Shown in pieces: positions 39,700-48,605 of a stretch of 64,000 nucleotides of DNA. Each line of letters opens with the position of its first letter. The first letter of the stretch is position 1. This stretch comes from Chitinophaga sedimenti (GTDB taxonomy: Bacteria; Bacteroidota; Bacteroidia; Chitinophagales; Chitinophagaceae): the NCBI RefSeq assembly GCF_023156195.1, contig NZ_JAKUKA010000001.1, forward strand, positions 5,208,001 to 5,272,000, in the 5' to 3' direction. The notes under the pieces were generated by a model. The model saw nothing but the letters and a program-made list of their open reading frames with translations, did not search any database and was not told the DNA's origin. The translations under genes were made by a program, and so were the position numbers.

Positions 39700-41547
39700 T
39701 TATTTGAATTCCTGCATTTCTACCAGTTTCTTATAGATGCCATTGCGTTGTAATAACTCCTCGTGTTTGCCGCGTTCCATGATTTCTCCCTTTTCCATCA
39801 CGATGATTTCATCGGCATGCTGAATGGTAGATAACCTGTGCGCAATCACAATGCTGGTACGGTTTTTCATGAGGTTGTTCAATGCTTCCTGCACTAGTTT
39901 TTCCGATTCTGTATCGAGTGCTGAAGTGGCTTCATCAAGAATGAGGATCGGTGGATTTTTAAATACCGCGCGGGCAATGGTGAGGCGCTGACGCTGGCCA
40001 CCACTCAGTTTCAGGCCGCGGTCGCCAATGTTGGTATCGTATCCGTTTTCTAAATCTTTAATGAATTCGTGCGCGTTTGCGATTTTCGCGGCCTGTATTA
40101 CTGCGTCTTTATTAGCATCGGGTTGGCCAAATGCAATGTTGTTAAACACGGTTTCATTGAACAGGATAGCCTCCTGCGAAACAATGCCCATCAGTTGCCG
40201 CAGGTCATTCATTTTTAAATCCCGTACATCTTTTCCATCTATTTTGATGCTGCCGGTCGTTACATCATAGAACCTCGGTAAAAGGTCGACCATCGTAGAT
40301 TTACCGGCACCACTACGGCCTACGAGGGCAATCATCTTTCCTTTTTCAATATTAAGGTTGATGTTTTTTAATACATGTGTTTCATCATTATAGCTGAACG
40401 ACATGTTATCGTATGCGATGCTTTGTTCAAACGTTTTGATCGTTTCTGCATTTGGTTTTTCCGTAACGGTGATCGGCGCGTCTAATACTTCGTAGATGCG
40501 CTCCGCTGCCACCAGGCCACGTTGCATCGTCGTGATGGCGTTCGAAATATTTTTGGCGGGTTGAAGAATTTGTGAGTACAACGCGAGGTAGGTGATGAAT
40601 GCAGCGGCGGTGAGTGAGCCGCCTTGTCCGGATAACACCAGGTTGCCACCATACATCACCAATATAACAACAACGCCTATACCCAGGACTTCTGATATCG
40701 GCGAAGCTGCTTCGCGCTGGTTAAACATCGACCGGCTGATTTTTGAAAACATGCGGTTGATATCCGCCAGTTTATGCTGCATGAATGTTTCTGCGGTAAA
40801 TCCTTGAATAATACGCACACCACTAACTGTTTCTTCTGATACGTTCAGAATTTTACCCAGCATTTCCTGGCTGTATCGGCTTTTGTTTTTTAACTGCTTG
40901 GATATATACCCGATCAGCATACCGGAGAGCGGGAAGAAAATAATTGTAAATAAAGTAAGTTTTGTGGAGATCAGGAACAGCACAACAAAGTAGCCGATGA
41001 TAATAAACGGGTCGCGGAGAAAGACCTGGATAGAGTTTACGACAGAGTTTTCTACCTCCTGCGCGTCATTCGTTAACGTAGAGAGAATCTGCCCTTTCTG
41101 CCGTTTGTGGTAGAAGTCGAGCGACTGGTGGGAGAGGCGTGCAAATACCTGGTTGCGCATGCTTTCAAGTATTTTCATCCTCAGCCGGCCCATCACGCGG
41201 ATGGCCAGGTAGCGCGATATGTTCGCCAGGATAGATGCGGCAACAATAACGGCGCAAACGAAGCCCAGCGCAAGTAGTTGCTGTTCTCCGTTGTGAGAGA
41301 TCCGGCCATAATAATACTCGAAAGTGCCGGTCAGAAAGTCCGTCAGGTGAGTAATGGAAAATTCCGGGGCGGCGGCCGGGTACACGTGGGCTTTTTCCTT
41401 AGTCTGGAAAATAGTATCCAGCAAAGGAATGAGCATGGTGAAGTTCAGCATGCCGAAGATGATGCCGAAGAAGGTATAGATGATATATTCCGGTAAAAAA
41501 TGATGTAAAGGTTTGGCAAATAGCAGCAGTCGCCTGAATACTTTCAT
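39700..41547 (-). CDS. MsbA-like ABC exporter (fused permease-ATPase)
   Basis: Start set at 41547 (MKVFRRLLLFAKPLHHFLPEY); the frame extends further upstream but without coding character. 615 aa: six-helix permease domain (about residues 15-320), then the nucleotide-binding domain with Walker A VGRSGAGKSTM, signature LSGGQRQRL, Walker B ILILDEATSALD and H-loop IAHRLSTIQ. A homodimeric exporter of lipids or lipid A precursors at the inner membrane is the likeliest role; substrate not visible. Divergent from rbfA. Confidence 0.85.
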   Translation of the reverse strand: MKVFRRLLLFAKPLHHFLPEYIIYTFFGIIFGMLNFTMLIPLLDTIFQTKEKAHVYPAAAPEFSITHLTDFLTGTFEYYYGRISHNGEQQLLALGFVCAVIVAASILANISRYLAIRVMGRLRMKILESMRNQVFARLSHQSLDFYHKRQKGQILSTLTNDAQEVENSVVNSIQVFLRDPFIIIGYFVVLFLISTKLTLFTIIFFPLSGMLIGYISKQLKNKSRYSQEMLGKILNVSEETVSGVRIIQGFTAETFMQHKLADINRMFSKISRSMFNQREAASPISEVLGIGVVVILVMYGGNLVLSGQGGSLTAAAFITYLALYSQILQPAKNISNAITTMQRGLVAAERIYEVLDAPITVTEKPNAETIKTFEQSIAYDNMSFSYNDETHVLKNINLNIEKGKMIALVGRSGAGKSTMVDLLPRFYDVTTGSIKIDGKDVRDLKMNDLRQLMGIVSQEAILFNETVFNNIAFGQPDANKDAVIQAAKIANAHEFIKDLENGYDTNIGDRGLKLSGGQRQRLTIARAVFKNPPILILDEATSALDTESEKLVQEALNNLMKNRTSIVIAHRLSTIQHADEIIVMEKGEIMERGKHEELLQRNGIYKKLVEMQEFK

Positions 41548-41704
41548 TCTCAATAAATCTTTGTAAGTCCGCAAATTACTACATTTATCCGGTTTGGGCC
41601 GCGCACCGTTTATCCGCAGGAAATGGTTAATTTCGTGGCGGAAGAAAGTCCCGGTGCGATTGGTATGGAAGTGGGAGGGATGTATTCCGGATAAAAACGT
41701 AATT

Positions 41705-42070
41705 ATGTCAGAAACTAAGCGGCAGAAACAAGTAGCGCAATCAGTACAGGAGGAAATGAACGATATATTCCAGCGCATGGGATTAAGCATTGTAGATGGT
41801 GGAATGATTTCCATCTCCTCTGTTAAAATGACCCCTGACCTGCTGGAGGCGCGTATTTACCTGAGCTTTTTCCAGATAAAGGACCAGGTGGGCATGCTGA
41901 ATAGTATTAAAGAACGCGGCAGCGAAATCCGAAAGGAGCTGGGCAACCGTATGGCCAAACAGTTGCGCCGTATCCCCTACCTCGCTTTTTTCCTCGATGA
42001 TACTTTGGACTACGTATTCAAAATGGAAGAGATTTTCAAGAAGATCAACAACGACGAAAAGAAAGACTAA
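41705..42070 (+). CDS. rbfA: Ribosome-binding factor A
   Basis: 121 aa from ATG 41705 (MSETKRQKQVAQSVQEEMNDIF). KH-type fold with the family pattern VKMTPDLLEARIYLSFF and the C-terminal RIPYLAFFLDDTLDYVFKMEEIFKKI. Matures the 30S subunit at 16S helix 1. The 157 bp upstream must hold promoters for this gene and the divergent exporter; it also contains a 23-codon ATG frame (41623-41694). The next gene starts 10 bp downstream, so co-transcribed. Confidence 0.9.
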   Translation: MSETKRQKQVAQSVQEEMNDIFQRMGLSIVDGGMISISSVKMTPDLLEARIYLSFFQIKDQVGMLNSIKERGSEIRKELGNRMAKQLRRIPYLAFFLDDTLDYVFKMEEIFKKINNDEKKD

Positions 42071-42080
42071 CGTATAAACC

Positions 42081-43307
42081 ATGATCTGGCAATTCGCATC
42101 CCGTTACTTCTGGGCCAGGAAATCTACCAATGCTATTAATATCATTGCCTGGGTAAGTGTGGGTGCTATTGCCGTGGGCACTGCCGCCCTCATCATTGTA
42201 TTAAGCGTATTCAACGGCTTTGAAGGGCTTGTGAAGTCGCTCTATTCCTCGTTTTATCCTTCGGTGAAAATCGTTCCCGCCAGTGGCAAGACCATGCTGC
42301 TGAAGCCGGAGCAATTACAGCAGATCGCTAAAACGCCCGGCGTGGCGCATTACACCGAAGTGATCGAGGAAAAGGCCGTGATCAGTCACGTAGATCACCA
42401 GACGATCGCGGTCGTAAAAGGAGTAGACGATAACTACCTCAAAGTAGCCACGGTGCAAACCAAACTGGTACGTGGCAAATTCGAAACGGTAGACGATAAC
42501 GGTTACCGGGCGGTGATGGGCATTGGCCTTGAAACTGCATTGGCCGTGGACGTAGAGCGGAGCATGGTGCCGGTATCGGTGTACGTGCCGCGGCGCGGGG
42601 CGGGGGCCGACCTCTCATCGCCCGAACAGGCGTTGAATAACGGGGTAATTTACCCGGCAGGCACCTTTGCCATTCAGCAAGACTTCGACAGCAAATATGT
42701 GCTGACGCATATCGATTTCATGCGCAGCCTGCTGGATATGCGGCCGGACGAGATGTCTGCCGTAGAAGTCGCCATCACGAGGGAATCGGGCGATCGTGCT
42801 GTGCAAAAGCGACTCCGGGAACTGCTGGGCGACAATGTTAAAGTGTTAACCCGCTTCGAACAAAACCAAACCCTTTACAACATCATGCGCACGGAAAAGT
42901 GGGTCACCTATGTTTTCCTGAGCTTCATTTTAGTCGTTGCCGCTTTCAACATGCTGGGCTCCCTGTCCATGTTGGTGCTCGAAAAGCGGAAGGACATCAC
43001 CATTCTCAAAGCCATGGGTAGCACCGACGGCCGCATTCAGCGTATCTTCCTGAGCGAGGGGCTTATTATAGCGGGCATGGGCTCGCTGATCGGTATCAGC
43101 CTGGCGCTGGTTGTCCTGTTGCTGCAGCAGCATTTCGGGCTTATAAAACTGGGTGGCGATTCATTTCTCATAGATGCGTTCCCGGTGGACATGCATCCCG
43201 ACGACTTCCTGTTGGTGGCGGGTACTGTAGTGGTGATCGGCTTCCTGGCCGGCTGGGTGCCGTCTAAACGGGCGTCTGCACAACCCATTGACTTAAAGGC
43301 TACTTAG
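42081..43307 (+). CDS. LolC/LolE-type ABC permease (FtsX-like)
   Basis: 408 aa: N-terminal helix after RYFWARKSTNAINIIAWVSVGAIAVG, a periplasmic MacB-PCD-like domain (residues about 50-270), then three helices from about 280 with EKRKDITILKAMGSTD (the coupling region of FtsX-type permeases). This is the lipoprotein-releasing permease family. The ATPase partner is not adjacent. Start 10 bp after rbfA. Role in moving lipoproteins to the outer membrane is inferred from family. Confidence 0.85.
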   Translation: MIWQFASRYFWARKSTNAINIIAWVSVGAIAVGTAALIIVLSVFNGFEGLVKSLYSSFYPSVKIVPASGKTMLLKPEQLQQIAKTPGVAHYTEVIEEKAVISHVDHQTIAVVKGVDDNYLKVATVQTKLVRGKFETVDDNGYRAVMGIGLETALAVDVERSMVPVSVYVPRRGAGADLSSPEQALNNGVIYPAGTFAIQQDFDSKYVLTHIDFMRSLLDMRPDEMSAVEVAITRESGDRAVQKRLRELLGDNVKVLTRFEQNQTLYNIMRTEKWVTYVFLSFILVVAAFNMLGSLSMLVLEKRKDITILKAMGSTDGRIQRIFLSEGLIIAGMGSLIGISLALVVLLLQQHFGLIKLGGDSFLIDAFPVDMHPDDFLLVAGTVVVIGFLAGWVPSKRASAQPIDLKAT

Positions 43308-43397
43308 GTTGTTTTCCAGCATTGCAGCTTTCTTCAACGTCCCTGATGGTATTTTACCAAAAGGTTGGTTAAGAGCGCGCTTTGGTACGCGTGTATG

Positions 43398-43427
43398 AAA
43401 AAAGGCTGCCTGCACCAGCAAACAGCC
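43398..43427 (-). terminator. Terminator of the transketolase N-half gene
   Basis: Minus-strand GGCTGTTTGC / GCAGGCAGCC with a TGGT loop and six T following. Two G-T pairs. Confidence 0.7.
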
Positions 43428-43455
43428 CATTTCGTATATCCTTAAGGCGATATGA

Positions 43456-44292
43456 TTAGTAGTCACCCATTGTTTCAGGCAATTGTGCCAGCGCTTTAGC
43501 GAGTTGCTCATCGTTGGGAGCAATACCGTGCCATTCGTGCGAGCCTTCCATGAAGTCAACGCCCTTACCCATTGCGGTTTTCATGAGAATGCAGATAGGC
43601 TGGCCTTTACCAGTGAGGCTTTTCGCCTTTTCCAGCACCGCTACCACATCGTCCATGTCGTTACCGTTCATGTGCAGTACGTTCCAACCGAAAGCTTTGA
43701 ATTTAGCTTCCAGGTCGCCGAGGCTCATCACCTTGTCGGTCGGACCGTCGATCTGCTGACCGTTCCAGTCGATGGTAGAAATCAGGTTGTCTACTTTATG
43801 GTGCGCTGCAAACATCGCTGCTTCCCATATCTGGCCTTCATTCAGTTCGCCATCACCGTGCAGGGAGTAAACGAGGTGTGAATCCTTGTTGAGTTTCTTA
43901 GACAATGCCACGCCAAGGGCTACACTCATACCTTGTCCCAGGGAGCCGGAAGCGATCCTGATACCTGGCAGGTGTTCGTGTGTGGTGGGATGACCCTGGA
44001 GGCGGGAGTCAATCTTGCGGAAAGTGCTCAGTTCCTCAATGGGGAAGTAGCCAGATCGGGCCAGGGCACTGTAAAATACGGGAGAGATGTGTCCATTGGA
44101 CAAGAAGAATGCGTCTTCATTCGTAGCGTCCATATTGAACTTCTCAGGCTTGTGATCCATGGCCTTGAAATACAGGGCCGTCAGGAAGTCTGTACAGCCC
44201 AGAGAGCCGCCAGGGTGGCCACTTTGAACAGCGTGCACCATTCGCACAATGTCCCTCCTGATCTGTGTTGCAATATCTTTCAGTTCTGGCAT
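43456..44292 (-). CDS. Transketolase, N-terminal (TPP-pyrophosphate) subunit
   Basis: 278 aa from ATG 44292 (MPELKDIATQIRRDIVRMV), ending after PETMGDY with a stop. Contains the TPP-binding half: SGHPGGSLG, LSNGHISPVFYS, GSLGQGMSVALG, HGDGELNEGQIWEA and IDWNGQQIDG. The C-terminal half (Pyr and transketolase C domains) is absent. In split transketolases it is normally the next gene, but here a convergent plus-strand gene follows after a terminator, so the partner must be elsewhere. Pentose phosphate pathway enzyme. Confidence 0.88.
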   Translation of the reverse strand: MPELKDIATQIRRDIVRMVHAVQSGHPGGSLGCTDFLTALYFKAMDHKPEKFNMDATNEDAFFLSNGHISPVFYSALARSGYFPIEELSTFRKIDSRLQGHPTTHEHLPGIRIASGSLGQGMSVALGVALSKKLNKDSHLVYSLHGDGELNEGQIWEAAMFAAHHKVDNLISTIDWNGQQIDGPTDKVMSLGDLEAKFKAFGWNVLHMNGNDMDDVVAVLEKAKSLTGKGQPICILMKTAMGKGVDFMEGSHEWHGIAPNDEQLAKALAQLPETMGDY

Positions 44293-44315
44293 GATAATTG
44301 GCGTTTTATGAGCCG

Positions 44316-44323
44316 CAAATGTA
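44316..44323 (-). promoter_or_regulatory. -7 promoter box of the transketolase gene (TACATTTG)
   Basis: TAnnTTTG on the minus strand, 23 bp before the ATG. A TTTG-N5-CAAA palindrome (44341-44353) lies just upstream of it. Confidence 0.45.
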
Positions 44324-44428
44324 ATAAGTTTTAGCAGCAATTTGTAGTGCAAAGGAGTAAAAAAGGGGGATAAATGGTGAAAGGCCATGATTTTTATAAA
44401 TTGCTGATACACATTTCACTGAATTTAA

Positions 44429-44436
44429 TATCTTTG
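44429..44436 (+). promoter_or_regulatory. -7 promoter box of the WecA-like gene (TATCTTTG)
   Basis: TAnnTTTG, 16 bp before the ATG at 44453. Confidence 0.5.
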
Positions 44437-44452
44437 TAAGACAACCCCCGAT

Positions 44453-45612
44453 ATGGAGAATGTAATTATCGCTACCGTACTTAGTTTTGTTATAACCTAT
44501 CTTTCAGTCCCCATCCTCATAAGGGTGGCAGATTTGAAGCATCTGTATGATGAACCTGACGAGCGGAAAGCGCACAAACATCGTATTCCGGCTTTGGGTG
44601 GCGTGGGATTTTTCTCAGGCTTCTTCATCGCTATCGCAACGTGTATACCTACGCAAAGCGGCTCGCCATTACAGTACTTCATGTTGGCTGCTTTCGTAAT
44701 ATTCATGGTAGGCCTCAAGGATGATCTTGTAGGTCTTTCTCCGTTTAAAAAGTTGTGGGCCAGATGGCAGCGATTTTCGCGATCGTTTACCTTGGCAAAT
44801 TACAGATCAATAACGCTTTCGGACTGTTTGGCATACATGAATTGCCGGAGCAGTTGAGTTCCCTGCTTACTTATTTCACGATTCTCGTTATTATCAATGC
44901 TTTTAACCTGATCGACGGGGTGGATGGTCAGGCCGGCAGTATTGGTATGCTGGTATCCGCTATTCTTGGTGCTTATTTCATGCACGTAGGCGAAATGGTG
45001 TATGCAGTGATGGGATTTTCACTGGCGGCAGGCCTCGCAGGTTTTCTTATCTATAATATTTCACCAGCAAAGATATTCATGGGAGATACGGGGTCGTTAC
45101 TGATCGGTACGATCAACGCTATCCTCATCGTTAAATTTATTGAAGTGGGCGGTAACCCGGCCAGCAGGATGCCGATCGAGGCGGTTCCTGCCGTGGCTTT
45201 CGGTGTGCTGATCGTTCCGCTGTTCGATACACTCCGGGTATTCTCTATCCGCATGATGCGCGGCCGTTCTCCTTTTTCGGCCGACCGCAACCACATCCAT
45301 CACTACCTGCTGGCGCTGGACATGAACCACAAACAAACCACTATGACAACTGTACTGGCTAACGCCGGTTTCATCGTAATGGCGTTTGTGCTGCAGGGTC
45401 TTGGCACTACCAACCTGTTGTTGGTTGAACTGGCCGCAGCCACAGGGCTCACTTACATGTTGTATACGCTGAAGAAAAGGCATGCCGAAAAATTGGTGCG
45501 CCTGGCTGCTGAAGCTGCTGCGGCTGCTGCTAATACTGCCGCTGAGGTGCCACAACTGAACAAGGCCAAAATTCTGCGCGTTACTACTGACGGCGTGCTG
45601 GAAAACAAATAG
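44453..45612 (+). CDS. MraY/WecA-family undecaprenyl-phosphate sugar-1-phosphate transferase (one indel)
   Basis: About ten membrane helices. Active-site motifs: DERKAHKHRIPALGG, the acidic VGLKDDLVGL, NAFNLIDGVDG and FMGDTGSLLIG, and a cytoplasmic HHYLL motif (NHIHHYLLAL) typical of WecA/TagO rather than MraY. One base is missing near 44754; repaired reading FKKLLGQMAAIFAIVYLG, total 386 aa. Initiates a surface polysaccharide by loading a sugar-1-phosphate (likely GlcNAc) on undecaprenyl phosphate. Has an Ala-rich C-terminal tail. Confidence 0.85.
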
Positions 45613-45650
45613 TGCCTGCCTTTCCCACCCATCCTTACCAATCTGCATGA

Positions 45651-45694
45651 ATCATCAAACGCCTTTGATGATTAAAATAATTCATGTAGGTTTG
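45651..45694 (+). promoter_or_regulatory. frr promoter with overlapping inverted repeat
   Basis: TTTG at 45664-45667, exactly 19 bp, then TAGGTTTG at 45687-45694: the best promoter match in the window. An inverted repeat ATCATCAAA (45651-45659) / TTTGATGAT (45664-45672) covers the -33 element, so it could be an operator or a terminator of the upstream gene. ATG of frr is 24 bp downstream. Confidence 0.65.
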
Positions 45695-45718
45695 CAAGCA
45701 CTTTAAGTTTTTATTCTT

Positions 45719-46282
45719 ATGCAAGACGATCTTAACTTAGTTCTGGAAGATGCCCGCGAGACGATGGAAAAGGCCATTGGCCACCTCGAAGTTGAATTGA
45801 CGAAAATCCGCGCCGGCAAAGCCAATCCCCAGATCCTGGACGGTATTACTGTAGATTATTACGGTTCGCCAACAATGATCAACCAGGTAGCTAACGTAGC
45901 GATAGCCGATGCCAGAACGCTGACCATTCAGCCCTGGGAAAAAAACATGTTACAGGCCATCGAAAGAGCCATCATTGCTTCCAATATCGGTCTGAACCCG
46001 CAAAACGACGGACAGATCATTCGCCTGTTCCTGCCCCCACTGACAGAAGAAAGGAGGAAGGAGCTCGTGAAAAGAGTAAACGGCGAAGGCGAACATGGCA
46101 AAGTAGCCATCCGCAACATCCGCCGCGACGCTATCGAGCAGATTAAAAAATTGCAGAAAGATGGTTTAAGCGAAGATATTGCTAAAGGCGCCGAAGGCGA
46201 TGTGCAGCAGCTTACCGACAAATACATTTTGCTGGTGGATAAACACTGCGCTGCAAAAGATAAAGAGATCATGGCTATTTAA
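45719..46282 (+). CDS. frr: Ribosome recycling factor
   Basis: 187 aa, full length. Family signatures LTKIRAGKANPQILDGI, VDYYGSPTMINQVANV, NDGQIIRLFLPPLTEERRKEL and RNIRRDAIEQIKKL. With EF-G it splits post-termination ribosomes. In many bacteria it follows pyrH; here pyrH is not in the window and frr has its own promoter and terminator. Confidence 0.93.
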   Translation: MQDDLNLVLEDARETMEKAIGHLEVELTKIRAGKANPQILDGITVDYYGSPTMINQVANVAIADARTLTIQPWEKNMLQAIERAIIASNIGLNPQNDGQIIRLFLPPLTEERRKELVKRVNGEGEHGKVAIRNIRRDAIEQIKKLQKDGLSEDIAKGAEGDVQQLTDKYILLVDKHCAAKDKEIMAI

Positions 46283-46305
46283 GCTCAGTTGGTCGATTTC
46301 ATTAG

Positions 46306-46334
46306 AAAGCGGGACCGGTCGGTCCCGCTTTTTT
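46306..46334 (+). terminator. frr terminator
   Basis: AAAGCGGGACC / GGTCCCGCTTT, GGTC loop, then T6. Confidence 0.85.
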
Positions 46335-46363
46335 ATTACATTTATCTTTATAAAACTTACCGC

Positions 46364-47116
46364 ATGCCGCCACTGAAATTATCTAAAGTAAGCACCAAAG
46401 CCCCGGCTAAGCTGGATAAAGATCATACGAAAGCAGATACACAGAAGATACTGGAGGAGCTGGACGAACTCCAGAACCTGCTGTTCGCGGAGCATAAGCA
46501 TTCATTGCTCGTTGTGTTGCAGGGCATGGACGCCAGCGGAAAAGACGGCGTGATCCGCAATGTATTCGGGAAGCTGAACCCGCAGGGGGTGCAGGTATAT
46601 TCGTTCAAGGCGCCTACAGATGAGGAAAAGAACCACGATTTTTTATGGCGCATCCACAAAGTGGCACCGGGGAAGGGCAACATCGTGCTGTTCAATCGCT
46701 CGCATTACGAAGATGTGCTGGTTCAGCGCGTACACAAATGGATCGATAAACCGGTAGTGAAGAAACGTTTTGCGGCCATCAATGACTTTGAACGGATGCT
46801 CGAAGCGCATAATGACACCCGCATCCTGAAATTCTACCTGCATATATCGCCTGAAGAGCAGCAACAGCGGCTAAAAGAACGCATGCAGGACCCGCGTAAG
46901 ATGTGGAAGTACAATGCGAACGATTTTGAAGAGGCGAAACTGTGGGACGAGTACCGCAAGGCATACGATGATGTGTTTGAACAATGCAATGAAGTGCCCT
47001 GGACGATTGTACCTGCCGATCAGAACTGGTACAAAGAATATGTGATCGCTAAAACAGTGAGAGACACACTGGTAAAGCTGAAAATGGCCTATCCCGGGTT
47101 AAAAAAATCGCAATAA
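46364..47116 (+). CDS. Polyphosphate kinase 2 family protein
   Basis: 250 aa from ATG 46364 (MPPLKLSKVST); the longer frame upstream crosses the frr terminator. Walker A GMDASGKDGVI, lid module with RSHYEDVLVQRVH, and Walker B region RILKFYLHIS. One-domain PPK2, which uses polyphosphate to phosphorylate nucleoside mono- or diphosphates. Subclass (I, II or III) not decided here, though a single domain with short N-terminus fits class I or III. Upstream TATCTTTA near 46342 is a weak -7 box. Confidence 0.87.
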   Translation: MPPLKLSKVSTKAPAKLDKDHTKADTQKILEELDELQNLLFAEHKHSLLVVLQGMDASGKDGVIRNVFGKLNPQGVQVYSFKAPTDEEKNHDFLWRIHKVAPGKGNIVLFNRSHYEDVLVQRVHKWIDKPVVKKRFAAINDFERMLEAHNDTRILKFYLHISPEEQQQRLKERMQDPRKMWKYNANDFEEAKLWDEYRKAYDDVFEQCNEVPWTIVPADQNWYKEYVIAKTVRDTLVKLKMAYPGLKKSQ

Positions 47117-47181
47117 AGAGAACAAAATATTAATATCGCGTGTTCTTTCCGAAGAACCAGTAACCATTTAAACCTTACAAC

Positions 47182-47568
47182 ATGTCATTTTTTAAAGAGT
47201 TCAAAGAGTTTGCCACTAAGGGTAATGTAATTGATCTGGCTGTCGGCGTAGTGATCGGTGCAGCATTTGGTAAGATCGTAAATGCATTGGTTGAAAACAT
47301 TATCATGCCATTGGTAGGCATCCTGATCGGTGGCTTTGATTTTAAGACATGGATGATAAAAGTGGGAACCGCAGAAGTGAAGTATGGCATTTTCATCCAG
47401 GTTTTCTTAGAGTTTATTGTTATTGCCTTTGCTATATTCCTGGTGATCAAAACCATCAACCGATTTAAAAAGAAGGAAGAAGCAGCGCCCGCAGCCCCCG
47501 CTGGTCCTACTACAGAAGAAAAACTGTTGATGGAGATCCGCGATGCTATCAAACAGAAGAATGTTTAA
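47182..47568 (+). CDS. mscL: Large-conductance mechanosensitive channel
   Basis: 128 aa. Begins MSFFKEFKEFATKGNVIDLAVGVVIGAAFGKIV, TM1 with the Gly/Ala-rich gate; the second helix (VFLEFIVIAFAIFLVIKTINR) is followed by the usual charged cytoplasmic bundle, here with an AAPAAPAGP linker and EEKLLMEIRDAIK. Homopentameric emergency valve against osmotic downshock. Confidence 0.95.
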   Translation: MSFFKEFKEFATKGNVIDLAVGVVIGAAFGKIVNALVENIIMPLVGILIGGFDFKTWMIKVGTAEVKYGIFIQVFLEFIVIAFAIFLVIKTINRFKKKEEAAPAAPAGPTTEEKLLMEIRDAIKQKNV

Positions 47569-47585
47569 ATAAACCATTACGAGAA

Positions 47586-48521
47586 ATGAAGAAATTAGGT
47601 CTGTTCACCGCCCTGCTACTGGCGGTGAACCTGCTATATGCACAAGATGCCTTAAAGAAAGCCCGCGAAGAAAATTGGAAGAAGATCAAACGGAATGATG
47701 CCGATACCTCCAAAAATCTATGGAAAAAAGGGGGAACCTTCAACTTGAACGCTAACCAGGGCTCGCTCACCAACTGGGCGGCGGGCGGTGATAAATTCTC
47801 CCTGTCAGCCGGCGCAACACTGTCTGTATTCGCGAATTATGCCAAAGGCCGCAATGCCTGGGATAACACGCTGGACCTGGCCTATGGTTATGTGAAAACC
47901 ACGAGCCTGGGTATGCGTAAAAGTGATGACCGTATTGACCTTACCACCAAATATGGTTATGATATCGGCAGCAACTGGTATGCGAGTGCACTCTTTAACC
48001 TGCGCACACAGTTTGCCAACGGTTACCTGTATACGGACACGTCGCGGCAGCTGGTGTCTAAGTTCTTTTCACCGGCGTATATTTTACTCTCTCCCGGTCT
48101 GGATTATAAGCCTAATAAAGAGTTCTCATTGTTCCTGTCGCCGGTAACCGGCCGCTGGGTGGTGGTGTTGTCAGATTCCCTGTCTGCACGCGGCGCCTAT
48201 GGCGTGGATACGGGCAGGCATGTGAAGAGCGAGTTCGGCGCCTACTTATCCGCCAACTGGAATAAGGAGATCATGAAAAACATTGTGTATAAAAGCAAAC
48301 TGGAACTGTTTTCCAACTATAAACAGAATCCGGGTAACGTAGACGTGTTCTGGACCAACGTGTTATCTATGAAGGTGAACAAATACCTGTCGGCAACGGT
48401 GAACTTGGATATGATTTACGACGATGACGTGAAGGTGTTCGAGAACACGAAAACGGGTGTCATGGGGCCACGGCTACAGATAAAACAGGTGATCGGGATC
48501 GGCTTTGCGGCCATCTTCTGA
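47586..48521 (+). CDS. DUF3078 outer-membrane-like protein
   Basis: 311 aa. Signal peptide MKKLGLFTALLLAVNLLYAQ, then alternating beta-strand sequence typical of DUF3078 (NLNANQGSLTNWAAGGDKFSLSAGA, WDNTLDLAYGYVKT, AYLSANWNKEIMKNI) and a C-terminal Phe (GFAAIF). Probably an outer-membrane beta-barrel of unknown function. Starts 17 bp after mscL and may share its transcript. Confidence 0.82.
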   Translation: MKKLGLFTALLLAVNLLYAQDALKKAREENWKKIKRNDADTSKNLWKKGGTFNLNANQGSLTNWAAGGDKFSLSAGATLSVFANYAKGRNAWDNTLDLAYGYVKTTSLGMRKSDDRIDLTTKYGYDIGSNWYASALFNLRTQFANGYLYTDTSRQLVSKFFSPAYILLSPGLDYKPNKEFSLFLSPVTGRWVVVLSDSLSARGAYGVDTGRHVKSEFGAYLSANWNKEIMKNIVYKSKLELFSNYKQNPGNVDVFWTNVLSMKVNKYLSATVNLDMIYDDDVKVFENTKTGVMGPRLQIKQVIGIGFAAIF

Positions 48522-48538
48522 TTCCGGGAAAATTATGT

Positions 48539-48546
48539 TATTTTTG
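48539..48546 (+). promoter_or_regulatory. -7 promoter box upstream of scpA (TATTTTTG)
   Basis: TAnnTTTG located just before the hairpin at 48549-48575. If used, that hairpin is in the scpA leader. Confidence 0.4.
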
Positions 48547-48548
48547 AT

Positions 48549-48575
48549 AAACCTGCTGGTCTTAACAGCAGGTTT
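48549..48575 (+). terminator. Hairpin between DUF3078 gene and scpA
   Basis: AAACCTGCTG / CAGCAGGTTT, 7-nt loop, followed by ATTGCTTTT. Probably terminates the mscL-DUF3078 transcript; T-run imperfect. Confidence 0.6.
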
Positions 48576-48605
48576 ATTGCTTTTAACTAACTTATAATCA
48601 AGGTC

